This document shows positions 26,292 through 35,092 of a DNA stretch of 64,000 nucleotides, one piece after another. The notes under the pieces were generated by a model that worked only from the letters and a program-made list of their open reading frames with translations, ran no database searches and was not told the origin of the DNA. Source of the stretch: Parabacteroides sp. Marseille-P3160 (GTDB lineage Bacteria; Bacteroidota; Bacteroidia; Bacteroidales; Tannerellaceae). The stretch lies in assembly GCF_900162725.1 (NCBI RefSeq), contig NZ_LT799418.1, positions 3,415,500 through 3,479,499 of the forward strand. Reading direction: 5' to 3'. The translations under genes were made by a program, and so were the position numbers. The stretch's first letter is position 1, and the number at the start of each line of letters is the position of its first letter.

Positions 26292-28292
26292 ATGAAACAT
26301 AATTATATAACAACAAGTATACTGATGTTATTCGGTATTATACTCTGTTCCTGCGATGACTATTTAGACCGGGCGCCACTTGCCCATATCACACCGGAAA
26401 TTTACTTAAAAGAGGAATCGCAACTGTCATCTTATGCGATCAACATGTATGCTAATATTTTGCCTTCACATAGTACTCCCTATGGTGTTTTTGGAGTAGA
26501 TAAAAATACAGATAATATGGCTTCAAAGGACTATGCTTCAAGATATGTAAAAGACCTTTGGAAAGTAACAGAGAGTGGTGGAAGTTGGGATTTTACACAA
26601 ATCCGTCGGACTAATTATTTTATGGACAAGGTTTTACCGCTCTATCATGCCGGTACGATCTCTGGAAATCAAGAGAATGTCAACCATTATATAGGAGAGG
26701 TCTATTTCTTACGGGCATTCGAATATTATAACCGCTTACAACTTTTTGGTGATTTCCCTATCGTACGGAACCTGTTACCGCAAGATGAAGAAGTTTTGAC
26801 TAAAGCCAGCATACGGGATCCGCAAAATGAAGTGGCGCGGTTTATTGTTTCAGATCTGGATTCCGCCATTGTGTTGTTGAAAGAAACGGCTCCCGACGGA
26901 AGAAAGAACCGGATATCCAAGGCTTGCGCTTATTTATTAAAGTCGAGGGTAGCCCTTTATGAGGGTAGCTGGCTGAAGTATCATGCCAACACGGCTTTTG
27001 TTCCCAACGGGCCGGAATGGCCAGGCAAAGATATACATCCCAATTATCAATTTCCTTCCGGCAGCCTGGAAAATGAGTCGAAGTATTTCTTCCAGATAGC
27101 CCGGGATGCGGCACAGGAAGTTATTAACCGGTATCCTACATTAACAACAAATACAACCAAACTGCAACAGGATGTATCAGAACCGTCTAATCCTTATTTT
27201 GATATGTTTAGCGCAGTGGATATGTCGAGTTATCCGGAAGTCATGTTATGGAGAGAATATAGCCAGTCGTTGGGTATTACAAATACCGTTTCCGGTATGG
27301 CCAATAAGGGAGGAGAAAGTACAGGGCTAACCCGCGGTTTTGTCGATGCTTTTCTGATGCAGGATGGGAAGCCGATATATAATTATCCGGTTGGGGAATA
27401 TTATCATGGTGATGATTCGGTCCATTCTGTGGTTGTAAACAGGGATAACCGCCTGTTCCTGTTTCTGAAGAAACCAGGTGACAGAAACGTTCTGTATTAT
27501 ACCAGTACCCAGGGAACTCATGTTGTCCCGATTGAACCTTACCCACAAATTTTGAACGGAGACAATACTAATGGATATTCCACCGGTTATGCTTGCCGTA
27601 AAGGACTGAACTTCGATGGCTCCACCACCGGTTCGGGGACCGGATATATAGGTTGCATCATCTTTCGGGCGACCGAAGCCTATCTGAATTATATGGAAGC
27701 TTCATACGAATTAGATAAAGATTTAGGAAAAATTAAGCCCTATTGGGAAAAGATTCGCCAACGTGCCGGATTCCCGGACGGGACAGTTGATATAACAATA
27801 AGCAGTACGCAAATGGCCAAAGAAGCGCCTAACGATTGGGGCGCTTATTCCCGGGGAGTATTATTAGATGATCCTGTTCTATACAATATCCGCAGGGAAC
27901 GCCGTTGTGAATTGATTGCCGAAGGAATGCGCTGGAATGATGTGAAACGTTGGCGTTCCATGGATCAGATGAAGGCTACGCCGTATCATATTGAAGGCAT
28001 CAAATTGTGGGGTGGTGTTATGGAGCATTGGTATGTCGATTCAAATGGAAATACTTTGTTGAAAGATACCGGCGCCGATGGTTCCAATGTTTCTTCCAAA
28101 GGACGAAGCATCTATTTGCGCCCCTACGAAAAAACTGCCAAATCGGAGGTATACAACGGCTATACCTGGATGGATGCCTACTATTTTTATCCTATTGCCC
28201 AGCGTCACTTCCAAATTACCGGAGGAGACCAATCAACCATTTATCAAAATCCATACTGGCCGACACAAGCCAATCAGTCGGCCATTCAATAA
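26292..28292 (+). CDS. SusD/RagB-family surface lipoprotein of PUL2
   Basis: This protein has 666 residues, longer than the average SusD (about 550). The lipobox IILCSC is followed by DDYLD, a typical surface-export signal and SusD start. YIGEVYFLRAFEYYNRLQLFGDFPIV is the conserved TPR helix region, and RRERRCELIAEGMRWNDVKRWRSM plus YYFYPIAQRHFQITGG are the standard C-terminal signatures. Extra length lies in the middle (about 300-450), where binding loops vary, which may reflect a large or branched ligand. It caps the PUL2 SusC channel. Confidence 0.95.
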   Translation: MKHNYITTSILMLFGIILCSCDDYLDRAPLAHITPEIYLKEESQLSSYAINMYANILPSHSTPYGVFGVDKNTDNMASKDYASRYVKDLWKVTESGGSWDFTQIRRTNYFMDKVLPLYHAGTISGNQENVNHYIGEVYFLRAFEYYNRLQLFGDFPIVRNLLPQDEEVLTKASIRDPQNEVARFIVSDLDSAIVLLKETAPDGRKNRISKACAYLLKSRVALYEGSWLKYHANTAFVPNGPEWPGKDIHPNYQFPSGSLENESKYFFQIARDAAQEVINRYPTLTTNTTKLQQDVSEPSNPYFDMFSAVDMSSYPEVMLWREYSQSLGITNTVSGMANKGGESTGLTRGFVDAFLMQDGKPIYNYPVGEYYHGDDSVHSVVVNRDNRLFLFLKKPGDRNVLYYTSTQGTHVVPIEPYPQILNGDNTNGYSTGYACRKGLNFDGSTTGSGTGYIGCIIFRATEAYLNYMEASYELDKDLGKIKPYWEKIRQRAGFPDGTVDITISSTQMAKEAPNDWGAYSRGVLLDDPVLYNIRRERRCELIAEGMRWNDVKRWRSMDQMKATPYHIEGIKLWGGVMEHWYVDSNGNTLLKDTGADGSNVSSKGRSIYLRPYEKTAKSEVYNGYTWMDAYYFYPIAQRHFQITGGDQSTIYQNPYWPTQANQSAIQ

Positions 28293-28310
28293 AAATAAGC
28301 ATAAAAGATC

Positions 28311-29864
28311 ATGAACAAATTAAATAGCATATTCTTGTTTATTTTTCTTTTTAGCGTTAACATGTTGGCTCAGCATCAAGACTTATCCCTTACCACAAGG
28401 GATAAGTCCCTGTCAGAACAACAACGGAAAGATCCGACTATTTTCGCAGATCCGGCATTAAGCATTAAACAAATCGGGCAACTTAACATGATCCCTTCCC
28501 ATGAGATTGAATCGTCCTTTTTAAGTATCGGTTTTGAATGCTTAGACCGGGAAATCTTTGATCCGGAAAAGTGTTATGATAAGTTGGGCGCCACCGGAGT
28601 AAAATGGGCGCGTTGCCAAACCGGGTGGAACCGGTGTGAAACAGTCAAGGGGCAATATGACTTCAAATGGCTGGATGAGGTCGTTGATAACTTACTGCAA
28701 AGAGGAATACAACCTTGGTTTAATGTCGGTTTTGGAAATAGATTGTATATGCCGGAGGCGTATGATCAGGCTGTCGGCTGGGTTCCTCTTTATTTTGGAG
28801 ATGAGGTATTGAAGGCATGGGGAAATTATATCAAAGCATTGACGGAGCATTTTAAAGGGCGGGTAATTCACTATGAATTGTGGAATGAACCCAATATTAA
28901 TAATTTCTGGCAACCCGGAAAGGCCAATGCCCCTGATTACTATAAACTAATTTCCTATACATCTGATATTATTAAAAAAACAGATAAGAAAGCCAAAGTA
29001 GGGGCATGCGTTTCGGGTTCCCTTTCCGGTTTTGTTATCGACTTGATTCAACTGAATGTATCAGAATATATCGACTTTTTCGCTGTCCATCCTTACCGGA
29101 TTATTCCGGAAAAAGGATATGGGAGTGAAATAAAGTCTTTACGCCGCCTGTTTGACTCCAATAATGGGAAACACGTCGAATTATGGCAGGGGGAAGTGGG
29201 ATTTGGTTCTTATTTTCCTCCCAAACATTTTCTTCGGACATGGACAAAAGGTAGTGAAACATTACAGGCCAAATGGTTGCTTCGGCGATACGCAGTGGAC
29301 TTGTCCGAGGGTTTGAAGCTCAGTTCGTTTTTCCAGATGGTGGATATGAATGCTAAAGAATATCGGACGAGCCAAGGGCCTCAGGATCCTTGTTTACACG
29401 GTATCCTGCATGGTAAAACGTATGAGCCCAAGGAATCCTATTATGCCATTAGCTATTTTGCGGCGCTCTTTGACAACAAAGTACAAGCCAAAAATCTGTA
29501 TTTGGATATAAATTGGAGCCGTCGCAATCCGTCGGATGCCCGTGTCTCCCGTTTGCAAGAGGTGGCTGTTGTGACCAACAGTTATGAAAAAGAGGGATAT
29601 CCCGTTTATTTGTATTATCTCCCGGAAGATGTACAAATGCAATATCCGGGAATGACGGGAATTGATATTCAAATCTTAGCCGATGCCCCTAAAAGCATTA
29701 AAAAACCGGTTTTGATCGATTTGTTAAGCGGACGGGTTTTTTCCATTACAGACAAGGCTGGTGATTGGCAAAAAGGTAACGCGTTCCAACATGTACCACT
29801 AACGGATTATCCGCTTGTTGTTACGGATTTGGATGCGTTTAAGGATCGGATTACATTGTTTTAA
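28311..29864 (+). CDS. Clan GH-A glycoside hydrolase of PUL2 (GH39/GH5-like)
   Basis: This 517-residue protein has a signal peptide ending near LAQHQ. It folds as a (beta/alpha)8 barrel of clan GH-A: KWARCQTGWNRCE and QYDFKWLDEVVDNLLQRGIQPWFNVGFGN form the early strands. VIHYELWNEPN holds the likely acid/base E193, and VELWQGEVGFGS the likely nucleophile E295. A C-terminal beta-rich part follows. This is a retaining glycosidase pattern. The family is closest in feel to GH39-type beta-xylosidases, but I cannot fix family or substrate. It lies 18 nt after SusD and 11 nt before the esterase gene, so it is the main catalytic enzyme of PUL2. Confidence 0.82.
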   Translation: MNKLNSIFLFIFLFSVNMLAQHQDLSLTTRDKSLSEQQRKDPTIFADPALSIKQIGQLNMIPSHEIESSFLSIGFECLDREIFDPEKCYDKLGATGVKWARCQTGWNRCETVKGQYDFKWLDEVVDNLLQRGIQPWFNVGFGNRLYMPEAYDQAVGWVPLYFGDEVLKAWGNYIKALTEHFKGRVIHYELWNEPNINNFWQPGKANAPDYYKLISYTSDIIKKTDKKAKVGACVSGSLSGFVIDLIQLNVSEYIDFFAVHPYRIIPEKGYGSEIKSLRRLFDSNNGKHVELWQGEVGFGSYFPPKHFLRTWTKGSETLQAKWLLRRYAVDLSEGLKLSSFFQMVDMNAKEYRTSQGPQDPCLHGILHGKTYEPKESYYAISYFAALFDNKVQAKNLYLDINWSRRNPSDARVSRLQEVAVVTNSYEKEGYPVYLYYLPEDVQMQYPGMTGIDIQILADAPKSIKKPVLIDLLSGRVFSITDKAGDWQKGNAFQHVPLTDYPLVVTDLDAFKDRITLF

Positions 29865-29875
29865 GACAATTAGTT

Positions 29876-31309
29876 ATGGCAAAGATTGTTTTTCATATCC
29901 TGATCCTGACTCATTGTTGTTTTATACCGCTAAAAGCCGCCATTGTTTTACCTTCACTATTTAGCGACAATATGGTTTTGCAGCAGAATACGGATGTCCG
30001 CTTTTGGGGAAATGCTGAAGCGGAAGAACTTATTACGATTCATATGGGATGGAACAAGGAAAGTTATCAGACAGTAGCCGGTCAGGACGGGAAATGGAAC
30101 TGTTTCATAGGGACTCCCCAGGCGGGAGGCCCTTATGAAATAGTGTTGGAGGGAAAAAACAAGATAGTTATTCAAAATGTTTATATCGGCGAAGTCTGGA
30201 TTTGTTCCGGACAATCGAATATGCAAATGCCTTTGTCTGGGTTTACCAACCAGCCTGTTGAGAATTCGCTGAGCGCTATATTGGAAGCCGCCCAATATCC
30301 CCATATCCATGTATTTGACGTGGCAAAAGTTGCTTCGGATATTCCTTTGAAGGATTGCGAAGCTAGCTGGACTCCCTCTTCTGCTTCTGCTGTCGCAGCA
30401 TTCAGTGCGGTAGCTTACTTCTTTGCCCGGTCACTACATCAATCTTTACAAGTGCCTGTCGGCATTATAACAAGCAATTGGGGCAGTTCCACCATCGAGG
30501 CCTGGATGCCGGAAGAGGTATATAATGGATTAAATGGTATTGACAAAGCAGTACTCAATCAGTATAAGACGAATGAACGTAAAAAACAAGCGGGTCTGTA
30601 CAATGGCATGATCGCGCCGATCGAAGGATATACAGCCAAAGGGTTTGTCTGGTATCAAGGGGAGTCAAACCGGCATAATTACTACGATTATCAGGTTTTG
30701 TTAACGGCTTTGGTAAAAAGCTGGCGGACAAAATGGGAAGACGAAAATATGCCTTTCTATTCCATCCAGTTATGCCCCTATGCTCACGAAGGAGTTGATA
30801 AAAGATCACTCCCTTTGACTGTTGAAGCGCAATATGCCTGTTTAAAAACAATACCCCGGTATTATATGGTACCTACTACGGATCTGGGCTCTCCTACCCA
30901 GATTCATCCCCCTAAAAAACAAGAAGTAGGAGAACGTCTCGCTTTATTGGTTATGGGTGAAACATACGATGCGAAGATGTTGTCCGGAAAATTACCGACA
31001 CTGAAAGAAACCGTATTTACGAAAAATGAGGCCATCTTGTATTTTAATTGTAAAAAACATATTATATACCCTCCGGATCTATATTCCTTTGATTGTTCGG
31101 AACCGGATATATATGGATTCGAGATAGCCGGGGTAGATAGTGTTTTTTATCCGGCCAATGCAATAATAGATGCAAAGGATGGGACTATCCGGGTCTCATC
31201 ACCTATTGTCCGACAACCAAAGATTGTACATTATGCATTTCGTAACTACATAAAAGCCAATTTAAAAACAACGATAGGACTACCTATACCTCCGTTCAGG
31301 ACTAACTAG
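29876..31309 (+). CDS. Sialate O-acetylesterase-type SGNH esterase of PUL2
   Basis: This 477-residue exported esterase has its catalytic Ser114 in VWICSGQSNMQMPL, the SASA (PF03629) block I. The block III signature is GFVWYQGESNRHNYYDY, and DLGSPTQIHPPKKQEVGERLA supplies the catalytic His and neighbouring Asp. The N-terminal beta-sandwich (LPSLFSDNMVLQQNTDVRFWG) is typical of the family. Relatives remove O-acetyl groups from sialic acids or plant glycans such as acetylated xylan and pectin. Given its GH-A partner, deacetylation of a substituted glycan is likely; the sugar is not certain. Confidence 0.88.
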   Translation: MAKIVFHILILTHCCFIPLKAAIVLPSLFSDNMVLQQNTDVRFWGNAEAEELITIHMGWNKESYQTVAGQDGKWNCFIGTPQAGGPYEIVLEGKNKIVIQNVYIGEVWICSGQSNMQMPLSGFTNQPVENSLSAILEAAQYPHIHVFDVAKVASDIPLKDCEASWTPSSASAVAAFSAVAYFFARSLHQSLQVPVGIITSNWGSSTIEAWMPEEVYNGLNGIDKAVLNQYKTNERKKQAGLYNGMIAPIEGYTAKGFVWYQGESNRHNYYDYQVLLTALVKSWRTKWEDENMPFYSIQLCPYAHEGVDKRSLPLTVEAQYACLKTIPRYYMVPTTDLGSPTQIHPPKKQEVGERLALLVMGETYDAKMLSGKLPTLKETVFTKNEAILYFNCKKHIIYPPDLYSFDCSEPDIYGFEIAGVDSVFYPANAIIDAKDGTIRVSSPIVRQPKIVHYAFRNYIKANLKTTIGLPIPPFRTN

Positions 31310-31325
31310 TCAAAGATATCTTTCT

Positions 31326-31625
31326 TCAGCCGGCGGGATAGTACCGAACCCACATAAAGGATAGTACCATCACCTGCTTGATAATGGTATCAGACGTTAT
31401 ACCATAGATATAGACATTTCCTCCAAGTTTGAAGATACCTGTTTTTCGTTTTTGCCGTGCTCCACTTACCAGGAAATAAGCATACTCTTCAAAGATGCAA
31501 TAATCTCTATCTTGATTGGCTCTTGCCAAAGATAATTTTGACACATTCTTACCATTCCTAAGTGATCATACTTGGAGTGGTGAGCATCAGAGCAAAATTA
31601 AATCTCGATCTGTAGCTGACTAAAT
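31326..31625 (-). pseudogene. Decayed IS4-type (DUF4372-containing) transposase fragment
   Basis: Read on the minus strand, a broken frame gives RDLIL, then AHHSKYDHLGM, then GKNVSKLSLARANQDRDYCIFEEYAYFLVSGARQKR and FKLGGNVYIYGITSDTI, in collinear order but in shifted frames with stops. This matches the middle of IS4-type transposases common in Bacteroidales, where the equivalent segment ends in YAFDSTTIDLC, holding the first catalytic Asp. Here that motif reads YGITSDTI, so the catalytic core is lost. No ends or inverted repeats are visible. The fragment marks an old insertion next to the PUL2 esterase gene. Confidence 0.72.
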
Positions 31626-31976
31626 TTCAAATATTTCAAAGAGTATTTTGCGATTTTAATGGGACAGCAGTGATTAAATATACAAAATAAGTTTAAGTTT
31701 ATTACTTGATTTCAATTAATTAATTTAAAATATACTCTATTATTGTAAGTAATTTTTATTTTTGACGTGTCATATATTAATCATTGTACCTTGTAAAGTA
31801 ATAATGGAGTACTAACTTAAGGATAGGGGTAAAAGATGGAATTATCTATAAATATGATGATTCCCTTTTAAATCACTATTTCAAAAAATACATCCCGTTA
31901 TAAATCCATGATAGCGAAGGCTTCAATATATTTTAAACAATATAGTAATCGTTATTAACGCTTAAATAATTGAATT
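31626..31976 (+). promoter_or_regulatory. AT-rich spacer with a candidate promoter for the oxidoreductase pair
   Basis: No gene is visible in this 351-bp stretch. TATTTTTG at 31757-31764 matches TAnnTTTG on the + strand but would leave a leader of more than 200 nt before 31977. No convincing hairpin or riboswitch was recognised. Confidence 0.3.
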
Positions 31977-33491
31977 ATGAGAAACATTTCAAGAAGAAAT
32001 TTTTTAAAAACAGGGGCCGTTGCAGCCGCAGGACTTACGATCGTTCCGGGATCGGTTTTGGGCAAATCTTTTGGCTATACGGCTCCGAGTGACAAACTGA
32101 ATATTGCCGGAATAGGTATAGGAGGTATGGGGCGTCGTAATCTGGCGAATATGAAGACGGAAAATATCGTAGCGCTTTGTGATGTAGATTGGCATTATGC
32201 GGATAAAACATTTAAGGATTTTCCAAAAGCAAAGCGTTTTAAAGACTGGCGAGTAATGTTTGACGAGATGGAAAAATCGATTGATGCGATTATGGTAGCT
32301 ACTCCCGACCACACGCATGCTGGCGTAACCTCCCATGCCATCACTCTCGGCAAACATTGTTATACGCAGAAACCATTAGCACATTCGGTGTATGAATCCC
32401 GTTTGTTGGCGAAGTTGGCGAAGAAATACAAAGTCGCCACCCAGATGGGAAATCAAGGTAATTCTTTTGATTGGTGCCGACAGATTGCCGAGTGGATTCA
32501 ATCGGGGGTAATTGGTGAAGTCTACGAAGTACATTGCTGGACAGACCGGCCGATTTGGCCGCAAGGGTTACAAGAACCTAAAGAAAAAGATAAGATACCC
32601 GGTACGCTGGATTGGGATCTTTTTATAGGACCGGCCGCCAAGCGGGCTTATCACCCGGCATATACGCCTTGGAATTGGCGGGGCTGGTGGGATTTCGGTA
32701 CCGGCGCCTTAGGCGACATGGCATGCCATATTATGGATCCTCTATATTGGGCGCTCGATCTGAAATATCCAACGAGTGTTATCGGAAGTTCCACGTTGAG
32801 TAATCTATATTCACCTCCTCATGCACAGATTGTTACATACACATTCCCATCCCGTCCCCCCAAAGGAAATGTAAAGATGCCGGAAGTAAAGGTCTATTGG
32901 TATGACGGTGGCTTGATGCCTCCTCGCCCGGAAGAATTAAAAGATGGACAAATGATGGGAGATGAAAACGGAGGAATTATCTTTATCGGGACCAAGGGCA
33001 AACTGATGACGGGATGTTATGGAATGAATCCGACTTTACTTCCTTTCTCCGATATGGAACATTTTAATCAGCCCAAACCTTCTATTCCGCGTATAAAAGG
33101 AGGTAACGGGAATATCTGGGACACGAATGCCCATGAGCAGGATTGGATCCGCGCCTGTAAGGAATCTCCCGAAAACAGAGTGGAAGCATCCTCCAATTTC
33201 CAATTCTCGGGGCCATTTAATGAAATGGTAGTCATGGGAGTACTGGCGGTTCGCTTATCCGGCCTCCAAGGATTACACCGCGAATTGCAATGGGATGGTG
33301 AAAATATGCGTTTCACCAATATTTCACCTACCGACAAGATAAAGATCGTGACGGTAGATGATTTTAAGGTCATCGACGGGGATCCACGTTTTGATCGCCG
33401 TTTTGCCGAATTTAATGCGGCTGAAATGGCTGCCGAATGGATTAAACATACCTATCAGAATGGATTTTCATTACCAGAAATGCCTAAATAA
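31977..33491 (+). CDS. Exported Gfo/Idh/MocA-family oxidoreductase
   Basis: This 504-residue protein has a twin-arginine-type signal (SRRNFLKTGAVAAAGLTIVPG), so it is probably exported folded with its cofactor. The Rossmann dinucleotide site is NIAGIGIGGMGRRNL (about 41-55). ATPDHTHAGV and YTQKPLAHSV form the cofactor and catalytic-Lys region (QKP instead of the more usual EKP). The C-terminal half holds the substrate-binding sheet. Related Tat-exported proteins act as GH109-type hydrolases or oxidise glycosides at C3. The TIM-barrel gene starts 10 nt after its stop, so the two form a unit. Confidence 0.88.
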   Translation: MRNISRRNFLKTGAVAAAGLTIVPGSVLGKSFGYTAPSDKLNIAGIGIGGMGRRNLANMKTENIVALCDVDWHYADKTFKDFPKAKRFKDWRVMFDEMEKSIDAIMVATPDHTHAGVTSHAITLGKHCYTQKPLAHSVYESRLLAKLAKKYKVATQMGNQGNSFDWCRQIAEWIQSGVIGEVYEVHCWTDRPIWPQGLQEPKEKDKIPGTLDWDLFIGPAAKRAYHPAYTPWNWRGWWDFGTGALGDMACHIMDPLYWALDLKYPTSVIGSSTLSNLYSPPHAQIVTYTFPSRPPKGNVKMPEVKVYWYDGGLMPPRPEELKDGQMMGDENGGIIFIGTKGKLMTGCYGMNPTLLPFSDMEHFNQPKPSIPRIKGGNGNIWDTNAHEQDWIRACKESPENRVEASSNFQFSGPFNEMVVMGVLAVRLSGLQGLHRELQWDGENMRFTNISPTDKIKIVTVDDFKVIDGDPRFDRRFAEFNAAEMAAEWIKHTYQNGFSLPEMPK

Positions 33492-33501
33492 TAAATTAAT
33501 T

Positions 33502-34356
33502 ATGGAAAAGTATTTATATAAAATCGGAATCTTGCTCCTGTCTTTTTTGTTTGTATTGCCGGCTGCTGCACAAACAAAAGCGGAGAAAAACGGTTGGCGC
33601 TTAGGAATACAGTCCTATTCCTTTCATAAATTTTCGTTAGTAGAAGCTTTGGATAAGACACAAGAGTTGGGAGTTAAGAACATTGAGATTTATCCGGGAC
33701 ATAAATTAGGCGGTAAATGGGGCGATAAAGTGTTTGATTTTAATTTGGATGTAGCTACGCAGAAAGAGATCAAAAAACTGGCGTCGTCCAAAGGAATTAA
33801 AATTGTGGGCTGTGGGGTTTATGTTGCCGACAAGTCTTCGGATTGGGAGAAAATGTTCCGGTTTGCCAAGTCGATGGACCTGGAGTTTATTTCCTGTGAG
33901 CCTGCGATGGAAGACTGGGATTTGGTAGAACGCCTAGCCAAGCAATATAATATAAAGGTGACAGTTCATAACCATCCTCAACCTTCTACGTATTGGAATC
34001 CGGATTATTTGCTAAAGGCGATCCAAGGACGGAGCAAGTTAATAGGTTCTTGTGCTGATGTGGGGCATTGGCGCCGTGAAGGACTCAACCAAATCGACTG
34101 CCTGAAAAAACTGGAAGGGCGTGTGTTGTCTCTGCATTTTAAGGATATAGCCGATAAGAAAGACGGAGAGCAAGAACAGCATGATGTGATCTGGGGGACA
34201 GGTATTTTGGATGTAAAAGGGATGTTGAAAGAACTCAAAAGGCAAGAATTCAAAGGTGTATTCTCTATTGAATATGAATATAATTGGGACAATTCCGTGC
34301 CTGATATAAAAAAGTGTATAGAATATTTTAATCAAATTGTCGATGAGTTATTTTGA
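33502..34356 (+). CDS. Exported sugar phosphate isomerase/epimerase-like TIM-barrel protein
   Basis: This 284-residue protein has a Sec signal peptide (IGILLLSFLFVLPAAAQ), so it acts in the periplasm. It belongs to the AP-endonuclease-2-like xylose-isomerase barrel superfamily (PF01261): WRLGIQSYSFHKFSLVEALDKTQELGVKNIEIYPG, VTVHNHPQPSTYW, SCADVGHWRREGLN and LHFKDIADK carry the metal-ligand strands. Despite the family name, periplasmic members next to Gfo/Idh proteins are thought to act on oxidised (3-keto) glycosides rather than on sugar phosphates. I start it at 33502, 10 nt after the oxidoreductase stop; longer in-frame starts overlap that gene. Confidence 0.85.
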   Translation: MEKYLYKIGILLLSFLFVLPAAAQTKAEKNGWRLGIQSYSFHKFSLVEALDKTQELGVKNIEIYPGHKLGGKWGDKVFDFNLDVATQKEIKKLASSKGIKIVGCGVYVADKSSDWEKMFRFAKSMDLEFISCEPAMEDWDLVERLAKQYNIKVTVHNHPQPSTYWNPDYLLKAIQGRSKLIGSCADVGHWRREGLNQIDCLKKLEGRVLSLHFKDIADKKDGEQEQHDVIWGTGILDVKGMLKELKRQEFKGVFSIEYEYNWDNSVPDIKKCIEYFNQIVDELF

Positions 34357-34384
34357 TAATTTAGAATAGAGCTATCATGAATTT

Positions 34385-34436
34385 ACACGGATCGGAAGCA
34401 AGTGAAATCTTTCCCGGTTCGTGTATATTCCTTTTT
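34385..34436 (+). terminator. Terminator-like hairpin before PUL3
   Basis: ACACGGATCGG (34385-34395) pairs with CCGGTTCGTGT (34414-34424) along 11 positions with G-U pairs. A CCTTTTT stretch follows within 7 nt. It separates the oxidoreductase pair from the PUL3 sigma gene. Confidence 0.65.
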
Positions 34437-34450
34437 AAAGCAATAGGTAT

Positions 34451-35041
34451 ATGCCACAACAAGCAGAGAAAGAGATAATACAACTCCTCAAAGAGGGTAA
34501 TCTAACAACATTCAACCAAGTGTTTAATACCCTTTATTTTCCCTTATATTTCTATTGTCGTAAGTATATATCCAGTCCGGAAGATGCCAAAGATTTAATA
34601 CAAAATGTTTTTCTTCGTTTTTGGGATAAAAAGGAGGAAATTTCCATTGAGGTCTCTGTAAAAGCCTATTTATTCCGTTCGGTACAGAATGAATGTTTGA
34701 ATTATCTTCGTTCCGCTCACTTGAATGTGTCGTATTTCGAGACAGAGAATGGGAAAGTAGATTGCCCGGATTCTTCTTGTACTCCCGATGTAGAAATAGA
34801 AAACCGTGAATTAGAGCATGTCATTTATTCTATTCTTGAAGAACTTCCTCTCCAATGCAAAAAGATATTCATTATGAGCCGACTAAAGGGCTTGAAAAAT
34901 AAAGAGATAGCCAAAATCCTTGCTATTTCCGTAAGAACGGTAGATACCCAGATTTATCGTGCATTGAAAATATTCAAAACCAAATTAAAAAATCATCTTG
35001 CAATAAATCTGATAGGATTGATAATTTTATTTCTTATGTAA
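34451..35041 (+). CDS. ECF sigma-70 factor of PUL3 (FecI-like)
   Basis: This 196-residue ECF sigma factor has region 2 in PEDAKDLIQNVFLRFWDKKEE and region 4 in NKEIAKILAISVRTVDTQIYRALKIFK. It ends in a markedly hydrophobic tail (HLAINLIGLIILFLM), like its two relatives in this window. It is expected to switch on PUL3. The ATG start at 34451 lies right after the preceding terminator. The fecR partner begins 51 nt downstream. Confidence 0.93.
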   Translation: MPQQAEKEIIQLLKEGNLTTFNQVFNTLYFPLYFYCRKYISSPEDAKDLIQNVFLRFWDKKEEISIEVSVKAYLFRSVQNECLNYLRSAHLNVSYFETENGKVDCPDSSCTPDVEIENRELEHVIYSILEELPLQCKKIFIMSRLKGLKNKEIAKILAISVRTVDTQIYRALKIFKTKLKNHLAINLIGLIILFLM

Positions 35042-35092
35042 GTAATCTTATCTCAAAGTGTGTCTCATATAAAAGATGAAAAATAAGAAAAC

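Noticed and set aside
33358-33501. Upstream start for the TIM-barrel protein
   Set aside because: It overlaps the oxidoreductase gene, and the added residues hide a good Sec signal that starts at 33502.
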